NCBI GenBank assembly: GCA_016190985.1
Contig: JACPPI010000002.1
Coordinates: forward strand, 1-64,000
DNA length: 64,000 bases
Source: Opitutia bacterium
GTDB taxonomy: Bacteria; Verrucomicrobiota; Verrucomicrobiia; Opitutales; Opitutaceae
Direction of reading: 5' to 3'
Part shown: positions 27,901 through 36,066 of the stretch, piece after piece
Layout of the letters: every line of letters starts with the position of its first letter
How positions within the stretch are numbered: position 1 is the stretch's first letter
Made by a program: the position numbers and the translations under genes
Notes under the pieces: model-generated
Told to the model about the DNA's origin: nothing
Database searches by the model: none
The model's input: the letters and a program-made list of their open reading frames with translations, nothing else

Positions 27901-29165
27901 CGTCCCTCGATCAGGGCGAGCAGCCTGCGCATCTCCTCCCATCGCGGCCAACGCTCCATCTGCGACGAGAGGTTGCTGATCTGCCCCCAGGCCTCGACGA
28001 CCTTGTTCGACACCGTGACCTTGAGCAGCTCGTTGCGCACGGCATCGGGCGGCGAGTTGGCGAGCGTGCCCAGGCCCTTTCCGGCGGCTTCCGGGACCAA
28101 GGTCTCGGGCCGCAGCTGCTGCGCGGTGGCCACGAAATTGGCTATCGCCACCTTGAGCGGATCGTTCGGCGCCCAGAGTTCCGCCGTGCGGTCCAGGCGC
28201 TTGGCGTTGTTTTGCAGGTCAATCAGCCAGGTGTCCCAGGCGCGGCAGAGTTGCGCCCATTGCGGCGTGATCTCCTGGCGAAACGCCTTGGGATTGCGCA
28301 AGGTCACCGCCAGATCCTGGATCCTGTCCGGCATGTAGATCGGGTCGCCGAAGCGCGCGAAGCCGAGCACCGACAGGGTCACGGCCACCAGCACGCCCGC
28401 GCCGGTCAGCGCCGCCGTCTTGGCCGGGTTCGAGTCCTTCGGCACCTTGCGCAGGCGGCGGCGGGCTTCCGCCAGCGTGACCTCGCCCTCGGCCGGCGTC
28501 GGGTTGAGCAGGTAATTGCAAAAATCCAGCCAGCCCTTGCCGCCGTGCCCGAGCGCCTTCCATTCGGGAGCCTCCTCGATCGGCCACGCGCCGGGCGGGC
28601 GCCGGCGGACGATCGTGGCCAGCATCGCGCCGAGGGCGGCGAGGTCGGCCAGCCGCCGCTGCTCCACTTTCTCCCCAGGCATGAAGCCCGGATCGGAAAG
28701 CTGTGCCGTCATCCCGACGAGCGAGCCGCTCCGGTTCAGGAAGACATTCGCGGGCTTCAGGTTCCCGTGCGGCCCGCCGGTCTGGGCCTCCCATTTTTCG
28801 AGCGTGTTCAGCAGGCACTCGGCCAGCGCGCGCAGGGTGTCGCCTTTGTGCCCGAGTGTCTTGATCCACGGCTCGAGCGAACGTTCCTGCCACGGCATGA
28901 CCGCAAAGGCGCCTTCCTCGCAACGTCCGCTGGCCAGCACTTCCACCACGGTCCCGTCTTTCTTCGCCGCTTGTTGCTGGCGCTCGGCCGCGAGCAGCCA
29001 GCCCTCGAGCGCGTAGAACCGGCGCACCTCGGTGGAGGCCGGCGGGTGAAAGACCTTCAGCGCAAAGCGGCCCGGCCGGCCGTCGGCGGCCTCGGCCTCA
29101 TACACGCTGGCAAAAGGTGCCAGGGCGTGCGTCCGTTTGATCTTATAGCCGCTATATTCGGGCAT
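24951..29165 (-). CDS. membrane-spanning pseudokinase fused to an FGE/SUMF-type domain
   Basis: A 1,404-residue protein. Residues 7-240 follow the Ser/Thr kinase fold: ALKVF holds the ATP-site Lys37, but the glycine loop is lost (LAPFASVY), the catalytic loop reads HGNLKPAN (133-140) instead of HRDLKPxN, and DFG is DPG (158-160), so phosphotransfer is unlikely. A membrane helix at about 251-270 is followed by some 800 mostly helical residues, presumably periplasmic. Residues about 1090-1395 form a formylglycine-enzyme/sulfatase-modifying-factor fold (SPVQHLPPEAARVFAEKVLG, NLFGNVWVYL at 1315, SDVGIR at 1372). In Pseudomonas the kinase PpkA and the FGE-like protein TagR are separate partners controlling type VI secretion. 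This is the first gene of the operon. Confidence 0.75.
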   Translation of the reverse strand: MPEYSGYKIKRTHALAPFASVYEAEAADGRPGRFALKVFHPPASTEVRRFYALEGWLLAAERQQQAAKKDGTVVEVLASGRCEEGAFAVMPWQERSLEPWIKTLGHKGDTLRALAECLLNTLEKWEAQTGGPHGNLKPANVFLNRSGSLVGMTAQLSDPGFMPGEKVEQRRLADLAALGAMLATIVRRRPPGAWPIEEAPEWKALGHGGKGWLDFCNYLLNPTPAEGEVTLAEARRRLRKVPKDSNPAKTAALTGAGVLVAVTLSVLGFARFGDPIYMPDRIQDLAVTLRNPKAFRQEITPQWAQLCRAWDTWLIDLQNNAKRLDRTAELWAPNDPLKVAIANFVATAQQLRPETLVPEAAGKGLGTLANSPPDAVRNELLKVTVSNKVVEAWGQISNLSSQMERWPRWEEMRRLLALIEGRGFSRAAGALQPKLPPVVGVGGAKFDPARTMKLFNDVSLDDAGTLPLANRWGEITRLKTEMEANGARGDRIQQAMPAIITGRLTDKSSLADFADSLTPPLEEMRLRRKQFNDPQVVRERFLKESELLVRETAAVTEADFPRWEQELFQFSKVPAAEDPRRVATLDDFQRRLPTSAADLEDTAPAAEPDGLPTLSAADFKKEFDGATASLTELRNRPIVRHDLPKIGDETAKMAGAFQLLEQRVAATLVLLNPQNWLDKIATAAASYKYTETKQRWAAWLATLSGVTADALKADRPRLRQLRANERQLKEWINGLEGPTGLAALTVPDLGKASPETSGELLRLETLRREQAATAAGAAAEWRNALPVTPWATAAANVRAPLDAHAKWLGELPEIAAGIDRLGALLLAGFGWHEGVSDIVERLARFGGAGDLAGRPNEWHTEAKLLQPLVDSVDRAGLKEAAKVGGLSRKLTAWRRLGAVADWPAGAEEFDQDGAMVATLREIVGRDVADAPRRGSLFDEMAKETRRRFNRGARLAASVEAQLNAMFDRMTPAGIAEENLEEPVAYNHALWQLKKRDRNETNLEQLRVWRDTFVSKVRAINGVAAQPAVSGLVETLSGIELKDDPNRPKTPSPGLAGWTEEATDEGLGLTATWTKGAKTVRIEYSIVQPTDGTQPFYLAKRAVAVGEFVDLLNARNKEAEAVRQVLPRWVRNEPGDTPYNKPVGWKPRDDGNGFEVNSSWFKTLDASVDGLRTNGDLLTATPELKRVFEETPTPRSPVQHLPPEAARVFAEKVLGARLPKPEEWRAVVAKYGKPAEGFFRGSGYQKLGSFLANYKEGGVPVVWRPTVSAFLPLVKTPGSAQPKPYVDDGQVSSLPDKGRLWFAPVDEGPALDGFVNLFGNVWVYLLDSEKKQYYVAGGSVLSPPGVDIVEPQKVEGSGLIGSSRTTTPKDAYSDVGIRPAFDAPPGFKERFKFFKLVREQKYLTL

Positions 29166-29398
29166 AGGCGTTCACTCATTCAGGCCTGGCCCGGGCCTGG
29201 AGGCTATTCGCTCGACGGCCCCTTGCGGGTTGCCCGATACCTGTTGCGATGGCAGTATGTCCGTTGGGGGGTTCACGAATCGGTTTCAGCAAAGCCTCTA
29301 TGCCGCCGGCAGGCAAGAACGGGTTCGCCTCAGGCCGGCCGGAAAATATGCCGGCCGGAAACCCGTCCGGGACCGGACCGGGCGGCGGCGGGGCGCTC

Positions 29399-29418
29399 AT
29401 ATTTGCCTTGGCGAATAT
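29399..29418. promoter_or_regulatory. candidate ArsR operator overlapping the arsR start
   Basis: ATATTTGCCTTGGCGAATAT is an imperfect palindrome: 16 of 20 positions match its own reverse complement. It ends inside the arsR start codon (ATG at 29417). ArsR-family dimers bind 12-2-12-type AT-rich dyads in the promoter of their own operon, so autoregulation of arsR-acr3-arsC is a natural reading. The position over the start codon suggests very early transcription start or a roadblock mode of repression. Just upstream, at 29334-29364, GCCGGCCGGAAA occurs twice in direct orientation. Confidence 0.5.
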
Positions 29419-29827
29419 GATTTGTCGTGAAATCGTCCGGTTCGTGCACGTGCTCCGCCTTTACGACTGTCTCTGCGACGCCACCCGGCTGCGCCTCATC
29501 CACCTGCTGGCGCAGCGACCGTTGTGTGTCTGCCATTTCGAGGCGGTGCTGCGGCTGCCGCAGGCAAAGATCTCCCGCCACCTCGCCTACCTGCGCCGGA
29601 ACGGCCTGGTGACCTGCACGCAGACGGGCCCGTGGCGCACCTATGCGCTCGCCGCCCCCGCCCCGGCCGGATTGGCCGCCAACCTCGCCTGCCTGCAGGA
29701 TCTCGCGCCGGACGAGCCGGTATTCCGCCGTGATCGCGCGCGCCTGGCCCGGCTCGCCGCCCAGGTCGACTGCGGCTGCGCCACGCCCGGTGTCCCCCGC
29801 CGCCGGCTGCTCCGCCTGTCCCGCTGA
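29417..29827 (+). CDS. arsR: arsenic-responsive repressor ArsR
   Basis: A 136-residue winged-helix regulator from the ATG at 29417; an upstream in-frame extension to 29249 is low complexity and ignored. The helix-turn-helix is at about residues 34-60 (LCVCHFEAVL, QAKISRHLAYLRRNGLV). The arsenite-binding CVC motif sits in it at the position of the E. coli ELCVCDL motif. An extra CGC near the C-terminus (DCGCATPG) could add metal ligands. It heads a divergent, tight operon with acr3 30 bases downstream. Arsenite binding should release the repressor from the operator at 29399-29418. Confidence 0.9.
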   Translation: MICREIVRFVHVLRLYDCLCDATRLRLIHLLAQRPLCVCHFEAVLRLPQAKISRHLAYLRRNGLVTCTQTGPWRTYALAAPAPAGLAANLACLQDLAPDEPVFRRDRARLARLAAQVDCGCATPGVPRRRLLRLSR

Positions 29828-29857
29828 AACCGCCAGGAACCGCCAGGAACCGCCCGC

Positions 29858-30940
29858 ATGACCCCCCCCGCCCCGAAACGCCTCAATTTCTTCGAGCGCT
29901 ACCTGACCCTGTGGGTGCTCGCCTGCATGGTGGTCGGGGTCGCGCTCGGCAAATTTTTGCCCGGCACGACCGCGGCCCTGAGCCAGCTGGAGCTCGGCCG
30001 GGGCTCGCAGGTCAACGGACCCATCGCCGTGCTGATCTGGCTGATGATCTTCCCGATGATGCTGAAGGTCGACTTCGGCTCGTTGGGCGGCATCGCCCGC
30101 CGGCCCAGGGGACTCCTCATCACCCTGTTCGTGAACTGGCTGGTCAAGCCCTTCGGCATGGCGCTGCTCGCCTGGATTTTTCTGCAAAATGTCTTTGCCG
30201 CCTGGATCGATCCGGAGCTGGCGAGGAGCTATACCGCCGGTCTCATCATCCTCGCCGCCGCGCCCTGCACCGCGATGGTGTTTGTCTGGAGCTACCTCAC
30301 CGACGGCGACCCGGCTTACACGCTGGTGCAGGTGGCGGTTAACGATCTCATCATGCTCGTGGCGTTCGCGCCCATCGTGATGTTCCTGTGCGGTGTGGCC
30401 GATGTGGTTGTGCCCGCCCGGGTGCTCATCACCTCGGTGGTCGTGTTCATCGTCATTCCGCTGGCCGCCGGCTATTTCACCCGCACGGCCCTGTTGCGGA
30501 CGCACGGCCCGGACTGGCTCGAACAGAGTTTCCTGCCCCGGTTCCATCCCGTGACGGTCATGGCGCTGCTGGCGACCCTCGTGCTCATCTTTGCGTTCCA
30601 GGCGGAAAATCTGACCGCGCGGTGGCTGGCCGTGGTGCTGATCGCGGTGCCGATTTCCATCCAGGTTTATTTCAACTCCAGCCTCACCTACCTGCTGATG
30701 CGCTGGTTCAAGGTGCCGCACAACGTCGCGTCGCCGGGCGCGCTGATCGGGGCGAGCAACTTCTTCGAGCTGGCCGTGGCCGTGGCCATCACGCTCTTCG
30801 GTCCCGGCTCCGGCGCCGCCCTGGCGTGCGTCGTCGGCGTGCTGGTGGAGGTGCCGGTGATGCTGTCCGTCTGCCGGGTGTGCAACGCTTCCCGCGGCTG
30901 GTATGAACGCACCCCGGCCATGCCGCCGGCTTCGCCATGA
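29858..30940 (+). CDS. acr3: arsenite efflux transporter Acr3
   Basis: A 360-residue inner-membrane protein with ten hydrophobic segments. The family-defining segment [13 protein letters not shown] (about residues 131-143) carries the Cys essential for arsenite transport in Acr3 proteins. PMMLKVDFG and [19 protein letters not shown] are also characteristic of Acr3. It exports As(III) using the proton-motive force. Its stop overlaps the arsC start by four bases (ATGA), so the two products are translationally coupled: arsC makes As(III) and Acr3 removes it. Confidence 0.95.
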   Translation: MTPPAPKRLNFFERYLTLWVLACMVVGVALGKFLPGTTAALSQLELGRGSQVNGPIAVLIWLMIFPMMLKVDFGSLGGIARRPRGLLITLFVNWLVKPFGMALLAWIFLQNVFAAWIDPELARSYTAGLIILAAAPCTAMVFVWSYLTDGDPAYTLVQVAVNDLIMLVAFAPIVMFLCGVADVVVPARVLITSVVVFIVIPLAAGYFTRTALLRTHGPDWLEQSFLPRFHPVTVMALLATLVLIFAFQAENLTARWLAVVLIAVPISIQVYFNSSLTYLLMRWFKVPHNVASPGALIGASNFFELAVAVAITLFGPGSGAALACVVGVLVEVPVMLSVCRVCNASRGWYERTPAMPPASP

Positions 30941-31371
30941 AACCGGCCGTTCTGATCCTTTGCACGGGCAATTCCTGCCGCAGCCACCTCGCCGAGGGCA
31001 TCCTCCGCGCCGCCGCGGGCGACCTCGTCGAGGTGCACAGCGCCGGCTCGAAGCCCGCCGGCTACGTCCACCCCAAGGCCATCCAGGTGATGAAGGAGAT
31101 CGGCCTCGACATCTCCGGCCACACCTCGAAACACATGCGCGAGTTCCTGAACCACCGGATCACCACCGTCATCACCGTGTGCGGCGTGGCGGATCAGGCG
31201 TGCCCCATCTATCCCGGCCAGGTCAACCGCCACCACTGGCGCTTCACCGATCCGGCCCACGCCACCGGCACGGAAGAGAAAATCCTCGCGGAGTTCCGCC
31301 GCGTGCGCGACCAGATCAGGCTCGTCTTTGAAGCCTACGCCGCCGGCCTCCGCGAGGGCCGCGCCCGCTGA
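30937..31371 (+). CDS. arsC: thioredoxin-coupled arsenate reductase ArsC
   Basis: A 144-residue protein of the low-molecular-weight phosphatase-like ArsC family. The P-loop CTGNSCRS carries the nucleophilic Cys9, and Cys82 and Cys89 ([10 protein letters not shown]) match the redox relay of the Bacillus subtilis enzyme (Cys10/82/89). The oxidised disulfide is reduced by thioredoxin rather than glutaredoxin. The reaction is arsenate to arsenite in the cytoplasm. It overlaps acr3 by four bases and precedes an aquaporin gene by 69 bases. Confidence 0.95.
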   Translation: MKPAVLILCTGNSCRSHLAEGILRAAAGDLVEVHSAGSKPAGYVHPKAIQVMKEIGLDISGHTSKHMREFLNHRITTVITVCGVADQACPIYPGQVNRHHWRFTDPAHATGTEEKILAEFRRVRDQIRLVFEAYAAGLREGRAR

Positions 31372-31440
31372 CCGCGCCCGCCGGCTTCCGGCTCGACTCA
31401 CCCGGGCGGGCGGGTTGAATCCCGCCGCACCCCCCCACCC

Positions 31441-32082
31441 ATGAAAAAATACCTCGTCGAGTTCATCGGCACGTTCTTCCTCGTGTTCACCATCGGCATG
31501 ACGGTCATCGCCCCCGGCGCGGGCGCCATGGCACCGCTCGCCATCGGCAGCGTGCTCGCCGTGATGATCTTCGCCGGCGGCCACGTGTCCGGCGGCCACT
31601 TCAATCCCGCCGTCACGCTCGGCGTGTGGCTGCGCGGCAAATGCGACACCGGCGACGTCGTGCCTTACATGGGCGCGCAGACCGCCGCCGCGCTCGTCGC
31701 CTCGTTCGCCGTCAAGGCGCTCAAAACCGGCCTGGTCGCCAAGACCGCCGCCATGACCGGCGCCATGACGCCGGAGATCCTGCCGGCCCTGCTGGCGGAG
31801 TTCGTCTTCACTTTCGCGTTGGTGTGGGTCGTGCTCAATGTCGCCACCGCCAGGGGCACCAGCGGCAATTCCTTCTACGGCTTCGCCATCGGCTTCACCG
31901 TGCTGGCCGGCGCCTACGCCGTGGGCGGCGTGTCCGGCGGCGCCTTCAATCCCGCCGTGGCCCTCGGCCTGTGCACGATGGGCGTGGTCGCCTGGGGCAG
32001 CCTCTGGGTCTACCTCGTCGCCTGCTTCGCCGCCGCCCTCGCCGCCGCCACGGCATATAGGATGGTCAATGGGGCAGACTGA
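31441..32082 (+). CDS. MIP-family aquaporin in the arsenic operon
   Basis: A 213-residue six-helix channel protein with both pore motifs, HFNPAV (NPA at 55-57) and AFNPAVA (NPA at 170-172). The Arg that normally follows the second NPA and narrows the aromatic/arginine filter is Val here, so the pore should be wider and less selective against uncharged solutes. Channels of this type in ars operons (AqpS of Sinorhizobium) let arsenite leave after ArsC reduction or conduct methylated arsenicals. The operon already has Acr3, so the channel is an additional route. The assignment as aquaporin is firm; its substrate is inferred. Confidence 0.88.
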   Translation: MKKYLVEFIGTFFLVFTIGMTVIAPGAGAMAPLAIGSVLAVMIFAGGHVSGGHFNPAVTLGVWLRGKCDTGDVVPYMGAQTAAALVASFAVKALKTGLVAKTAAMTGAMTPEILPALLAEFVFTFALVWVVLNVATARGTSGNSFYGFAIGFTVLAGAYAVGGVSGGAFNPAVALGLCTMGVVAWGSLWVYLVACFAAALAAATAYRMVNGAD

Positions 32083-32137
32083 GCCGAGTCGCTTCTTGCA
32101 ATAAAGCGCACCACGCAAAACATCCGCGATCTCCGGC

Positions 32138-33312
32138 ATAAACAACGAGATCCTCTGGCTTATCCGGCTCGTCCTCGACGCGCAGTTGCTCACCCGTGAC
32201 AAGGCCCGCGCCGCCCTGATGGCCGTCGGGCCGGAAGCCCAGCTGATGGACTTCGCGCAAAAACTCATCGACGACGGCATTGTCATCGACGTCGCGAAAC
32301 TGGAGACGATCACCGGCAACGCCCTGGCCCGCGCCGCCGCCGGCCCGCCTTCGAGCAACCCCTTGCTCAACGAGGCACCGGCAGCCGCAGCGCCCGCGCC
32401 GCGCGCGGCGGCGCCCGCTGCCCGTCCCGCCAGCTCGTCCTCCACCCCGGCACTGGCCGGCGCGCCGCAGTTCCCTTTCGACCAGATCGGCGTCCTGGAC
32501 GACCCCGCGCTCGCCCAGGCCTTCCGGCAACAGTTGATCGACGCGGGCAAATCCGGCGCGAGCGACCTGCACCTCTCGGCCGGCTCCAGGCCCTACGTCC
32601 GCAAACACCGCGCGCGCTCACGCCGATCACCGAACACATCCTGACGGGCCAGGAATCGCTGCACCTGCACACCGTGCTCCTCGCCGAGCACCAGAGGAAC
32701 ATCTTCCTCAAGCGCCGCGACTACGACCTCGCCCTCAGCGCGGAGAACCGCTACCGCGTGAACCTCATGCCGCCACAAGCGGGGCCTGTCGGGCTCCTAC
32801 CGCATGGTGCCGGCCGGCATCCCCAAGCTCGATGATCTCGGCCTGCGCAACCTCACCGCCATCCGCAAGCTCCTCTCCTACCACAACGGCCTCATCCTCA
32901 TCACCGGCCCCGCCGGCACCGGCAAGACCACCACCCTCGCCGCGATGGTGGCCGAGCTCAACGAGCAGCGCGAGGACCACATCATCACCGTCGAGGATCC
33001 CCTCGGGGTCGTGCAGACCCCCAAGGGCTGCAACGTCACCCAGCGCGAGGTCGGCCCGCACACCAAGTCCTCTTCACCGCGCTCAAGGGCGCCCTCCGCG
33101 AGGACCCCGACGTCATCGTCATCGGCGAACTCCGCGACCTCAAGACCATCAAGCTCGCGCTCTCTTGCGCCTCGATGGGCATGCTCGTCTTCGGCACGCT
33201 CCACACCAACAACGCCCCCAAGACCATCGACCGCATCATCAACACCTTTCCCGCCGAGGAACAGAACCAGGTGCGCGTCATGCTCGCGAGCTGCCTCGCC
33301 GGCGGGCACTAG
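32138..33312 (+). pseudogene. pilT: decayed type IV pilus retraction ATPase PilT
   Basis: Translation in the three plus frames gives one PilT-like protein in four pieces: an N-terminal helical extension (INNEILWLIRLVLDAQ), an Ala/Pro linker, the PAS-like part (SGASDLHLSAGSRPYVR), then GLILITGPAGTGKTTTLAAM (Walker A), HIITVEDP, and DPDVIVIGELRDLKTIKLAL (Walker B), then FGTLHTNNAPKTIDRIINTF. Phase changes occur near 32608, 32769 and 33065. The expected start codon is ATA (32138-32140), and the protein stops at LASCLAGGH, before the usual SQQL segment and C-terminal domain. The gene is therefore dead by several independent lesions. Its stop overlaps the end of the convergent PEP-CTERM gene by four bases. 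Confidence 0.85.
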
Positions 33313-35087
33313 GCCCGGCGGCGCCGCGCGAGGCCGGCCAGGCCGAGGGCGCACGCGCCGAACAGCGCGGCATAGGTGGAGGGCTCGGGGATGGCGGTCG
33401 CCGTGACCGAGAGCACGTTGCCCGTGAGGCCGAACGAAAAATTGTAGCCGCCGATGCCGGTGCCGAGGGTGAAGTCGGTCAGATCAAAGCCGCTGAGGGT
33501 CGCACCGGTGCCGTCGATGAGCGTGTAGGTGCCGGCGCCGAAGCCGCCCGCCGCCGCGAAGTTGAAGGTCGCGCCTGCCGCGCTGGCCGGGCCGGTGAGC
33601 GTGCCGCCCGTGACGAGGATGAGGTCGCTCGTGCTGCCGAGCTCGAAGCTGAAGGTCGCGCCGTCGTTGATCGTGAGGCTGCTGGTGAAGGTGATGGTGC
33701 CGGGCGAATTGCCCGGCGCGAGGACGCCGCCCGACTCGATCGTGGCCAGCGCGCTCAACGTGCCGCTGCCGCCGAGCGTGCCGCCGCCCTGCACCGTGGT
33801 GGCCGACATCGACGTGCCGTTGACCTTGAGCGTGCCGGCCGAGATCGTGGTCGCGCCGGTGAATTGCTGGGTGCCGTTTAGGATGAGCGTGCCGGCGCCG
33901 CTTTTGGCGAGACCCCAGACGCCAGTGCCGCCGGCTAGGCCGGAACCGACCTCGTCGGTGATCGGATTGGAGACCGTCTGCGTCAGGCCTGTGGCCGGGT
34001 TGACGGCGAGCGAGCCGCTGCCGGAAAAAAACATCCCCGCGCCCGCCACACCGCCCGCCGTGCCGGGCGCAGAATTTGGGCCACTCGCGCCGCCACCACC
34101 ACCGCCCGTTGCGGTGTTCGCGTTGATTCCGAGGCTGCCGCCCAAGGTGAGCAAACCGCCGGATTGCACAAAGACGGCCCCGCCCGCCCCGAGCCCGCCG
34201 CCGCCACCGCCCGCAGTTTCACCCACACTACCAATTCCACCAAGACCACCGGCACCGCCGCCGAAGCCGCCGCTGCCGCCGAAGCCGAAGAAGCCGGGGC
34301 CGCCGTTAATGAACCCACCCGCGCCTTTGACACCGCCAGGGCCGCTGATGCCGGCGCCACCACCGCCACCACCATAGCCGCCAGCGCCGCCGTTGCCTCC
34401 ACTCCCGCCATTGCCGCCGTTGCCTCCGGGGGCACCGTTGCCGCCCTGCCCGCCGCCGCCACCACCGCCACCACCGCTGCCGAAGCCACCGCTGCCACCG
34501 GTGGCGCCGTTGCCGCCGGCGCCACCATTGGGACTGCCAGCAGAGCCGTTGCCGCCGAAGGCCCCGCCCGTGCCGCTGTTGGGGCCGCCGCCGTCTGAAC
34601 CGACATTGCCTCCCCCTACCGTGCGACCGATGCCACCCGCGCCACCCAGCGCCTGGTTCGAGCTGAAGTTCATGTTCGCAAGCGTGACGTTGGCACCGCT
34701 CCCTACCAAGAGTCCGCCACCCAGACCGGCGGCGCCACCGCCACCGGCGATATTGGCGCTGCTCCCACCCTGACCTTGGGCCACCGCGTTCTGGATGGTC
34801 AGATTCTCGAGCAACACCGTGCCTCCGGTGATCTGAAAGCCCTGATACGTGCCGGCGCCGTCAAGGGTGTAGCCGTTGCCATTGATCGTCAGATTGTTGA
34901 CCGTCGGCGACAGCGCGCCGGACAGCGTGATGTTGCCCGTGAAACTGATGGTGTCGCCCGTAGCCGCGCCCGACAGGGCCGCCTGCAGGCTGGTCGTGTC
35001 ACTCACATTCCAAATTGGCTGGGTCCAGCCCGTGACCGCGATGAAGCAGCCGACAAAATAAAGTCCGATGATGCGGAAGCGCGACAT
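33309..35087 (-). CDS. glycine-rich PEP-CTERM surface protein
   Basis: About 592 residues from the ATG at 35087, which begins a signal peptide (IIGLYFVGCFIAVTGWTQ); the frame continues upstream to 35474, but that part has no protein character. After a polymorphic-outer-membrane-like segment (LQAALSGAATGDTISFTGN), positions about 34000-34760 encode a Gly/Asn/Ala tract (GGNGGSGGNGGAGGYGGG). Strand repeats follow (TTISAGTLKVNGTS, GGVLAPGNSPGTI). The C-terminus is a textbook PEP-CTERM sorting signal: IPEPSTYAALFG, a hydrophobic helix and RRRR. Such proteins are processed by exosortase and linked to exopolysaccharide or the outer surface. No exosortase gene is in the window. Confidence 0.85.
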   Translation of the reverse strand: MSRFRIIGLYFVGCFIAVTGWTQPIWNVSDTTSLQAALSGAATGDTISFTGNITLSGALSPTVNNLTINGNGYTLDGAGTYQGFQITGGTVLLENLTIQNAVAQGQGGSSANIAGGGGAAGLGGGLLVGSGANVTLANMNFSSNQALGGAGGIGRTVGGGNVGSDGGGPNSGTGGAFGGNGSAGSPNGGAGGNGATGGSGGFGSGGGGGGGGGQGGNGAPGGNGGNGGSGGNGGAGGYGGGGGGAGISGPGGVKGAGGFINGGPGFFGFGGSGGFGGGAGGLGGIGSVGETAGGGGGGLGAGGAVFVQSGGLLTLGGSLGINANTATGGGGGGASGPNSAPGTAGGVAGAGMFFSGSGSLAVNPATGLTQTVSNPITDEVGSGLAGGTGVWGLAKSGAGTLILNGTQQFTGATTISAGTLKVNGTSMSATTVQGGGTLGGSGTLSALATIESGGVLAPGNSPGTITFTSSLTINDGATFSFELGSTSDLILVTGGTLTGPASAAGATFNFAAAGGFGAGTYTLIDGTGATLSGFDLTDFTLGTGIGGYNFSFGLTGNVLSVTATAIPEPSTYAALFGACALGLAGLARRRRA

Positions 35088-35224
35088 GATGGCGGAGGTG
35101 GATTGAAGCCACCAAGCACGGCCCCTGGTCCGCACGGCAGCTATGGCCGGGAAGAAAACCATTTCGGCCCGCGGGGCCAAGGACAATTTCCTGTCGCGCG
35201 ACCAGGTGAATCCGCCCGCCGTCC

Positions 35225-35479
35225 CTAAGGCGATGTCGCGCGCTCCAATCTGGTCAGCCTGGCCAGGGCTTCGTTGCGGTTCGCGCCGCACATCGTCTCC
35301 ATCGTCCGCAGACTGTTGCACACGGCGGGACGCTCCGGCTGGCCGAACAGCGCGCAGCGATAATCGGGCAGCAGTTGCACGCAGGGAATCCCCGCCGGCT
35401 TGCCCCATTTCATGCCGGGGATCGGCGAGGTAATGCTCGGAGCAATACAACAGGCTCCGCACTGCGGACGACATTCCAT
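35225..35479 (-). CDS. YkgJ-type cysteine cluster protein
   Basis: An 84-residue protein from the ATG at 35479, giving the family's usual beginning MECRPQCGACCIAPSI; a longer frame starts at 35503 inside a repeat. Eight or so cysteines form the CxxxCxxCC...C...C pattern of the YkgJ/zinc- or iron-binding UPF0153 family. LFGQPERPAVCNSL and ETMCGANRNEAL match the family's second half. Members probably bind Zn(II) or an Fe-S cluster; the physiological role is unknown. It stands alone between a PEP-CTERM gene and repeat family A. Confidence 0.82.
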   Translation of the reverse strand: MECRPQCGACCIAPSITSPIPGMKWGKPAGIPCVQLLPDYRCALFGQPERPAVCNSLRTMETMCGANRNEALARLTRLERATSP

Positions 35480-35485
35480 GAAATC

Positions 35486-35563
35486 TTTAACCACGGATGA
35501 CACCGAGATACACGGATGAAATCCAATTGATCCGTGTTAATCCGTGCAATCCGTGGTCAAAAT
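35486..35563. repeat. interspersed inverted repeat, family A, copy 1
   Basis: An imperfect palindrome with outer arms TTAACCACGGAT and ATCCGTGGTCAA and inner ACACGGAT / ATCCGTG units. Copies with the same arms and different interiors occur at 39577-39668 and 48058-48135, each between genes. No coding content. It could act as a bidirectional terminator or be a miniature mobile repeat. Confidence 0.75.
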
Positions 35564-35582
35564 ATCCTAGGCTCCGCGCCCC

Positions 35583-36002
<420 letters not shown>

Positions 36003-36066
36003 ACCCCGCATTCTCGGCGCCGCACAATTCGCCGGGGCCAGGCAGCCATCAAAACGGTTTCGGACA

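Noticed and set aside
32560-33100. Programmed frameshifting in pilT
   Set aside because: There are several shifts, no slippery heptamer at the sites, a lost start codon and a missing C-terminus, which together mean decay.
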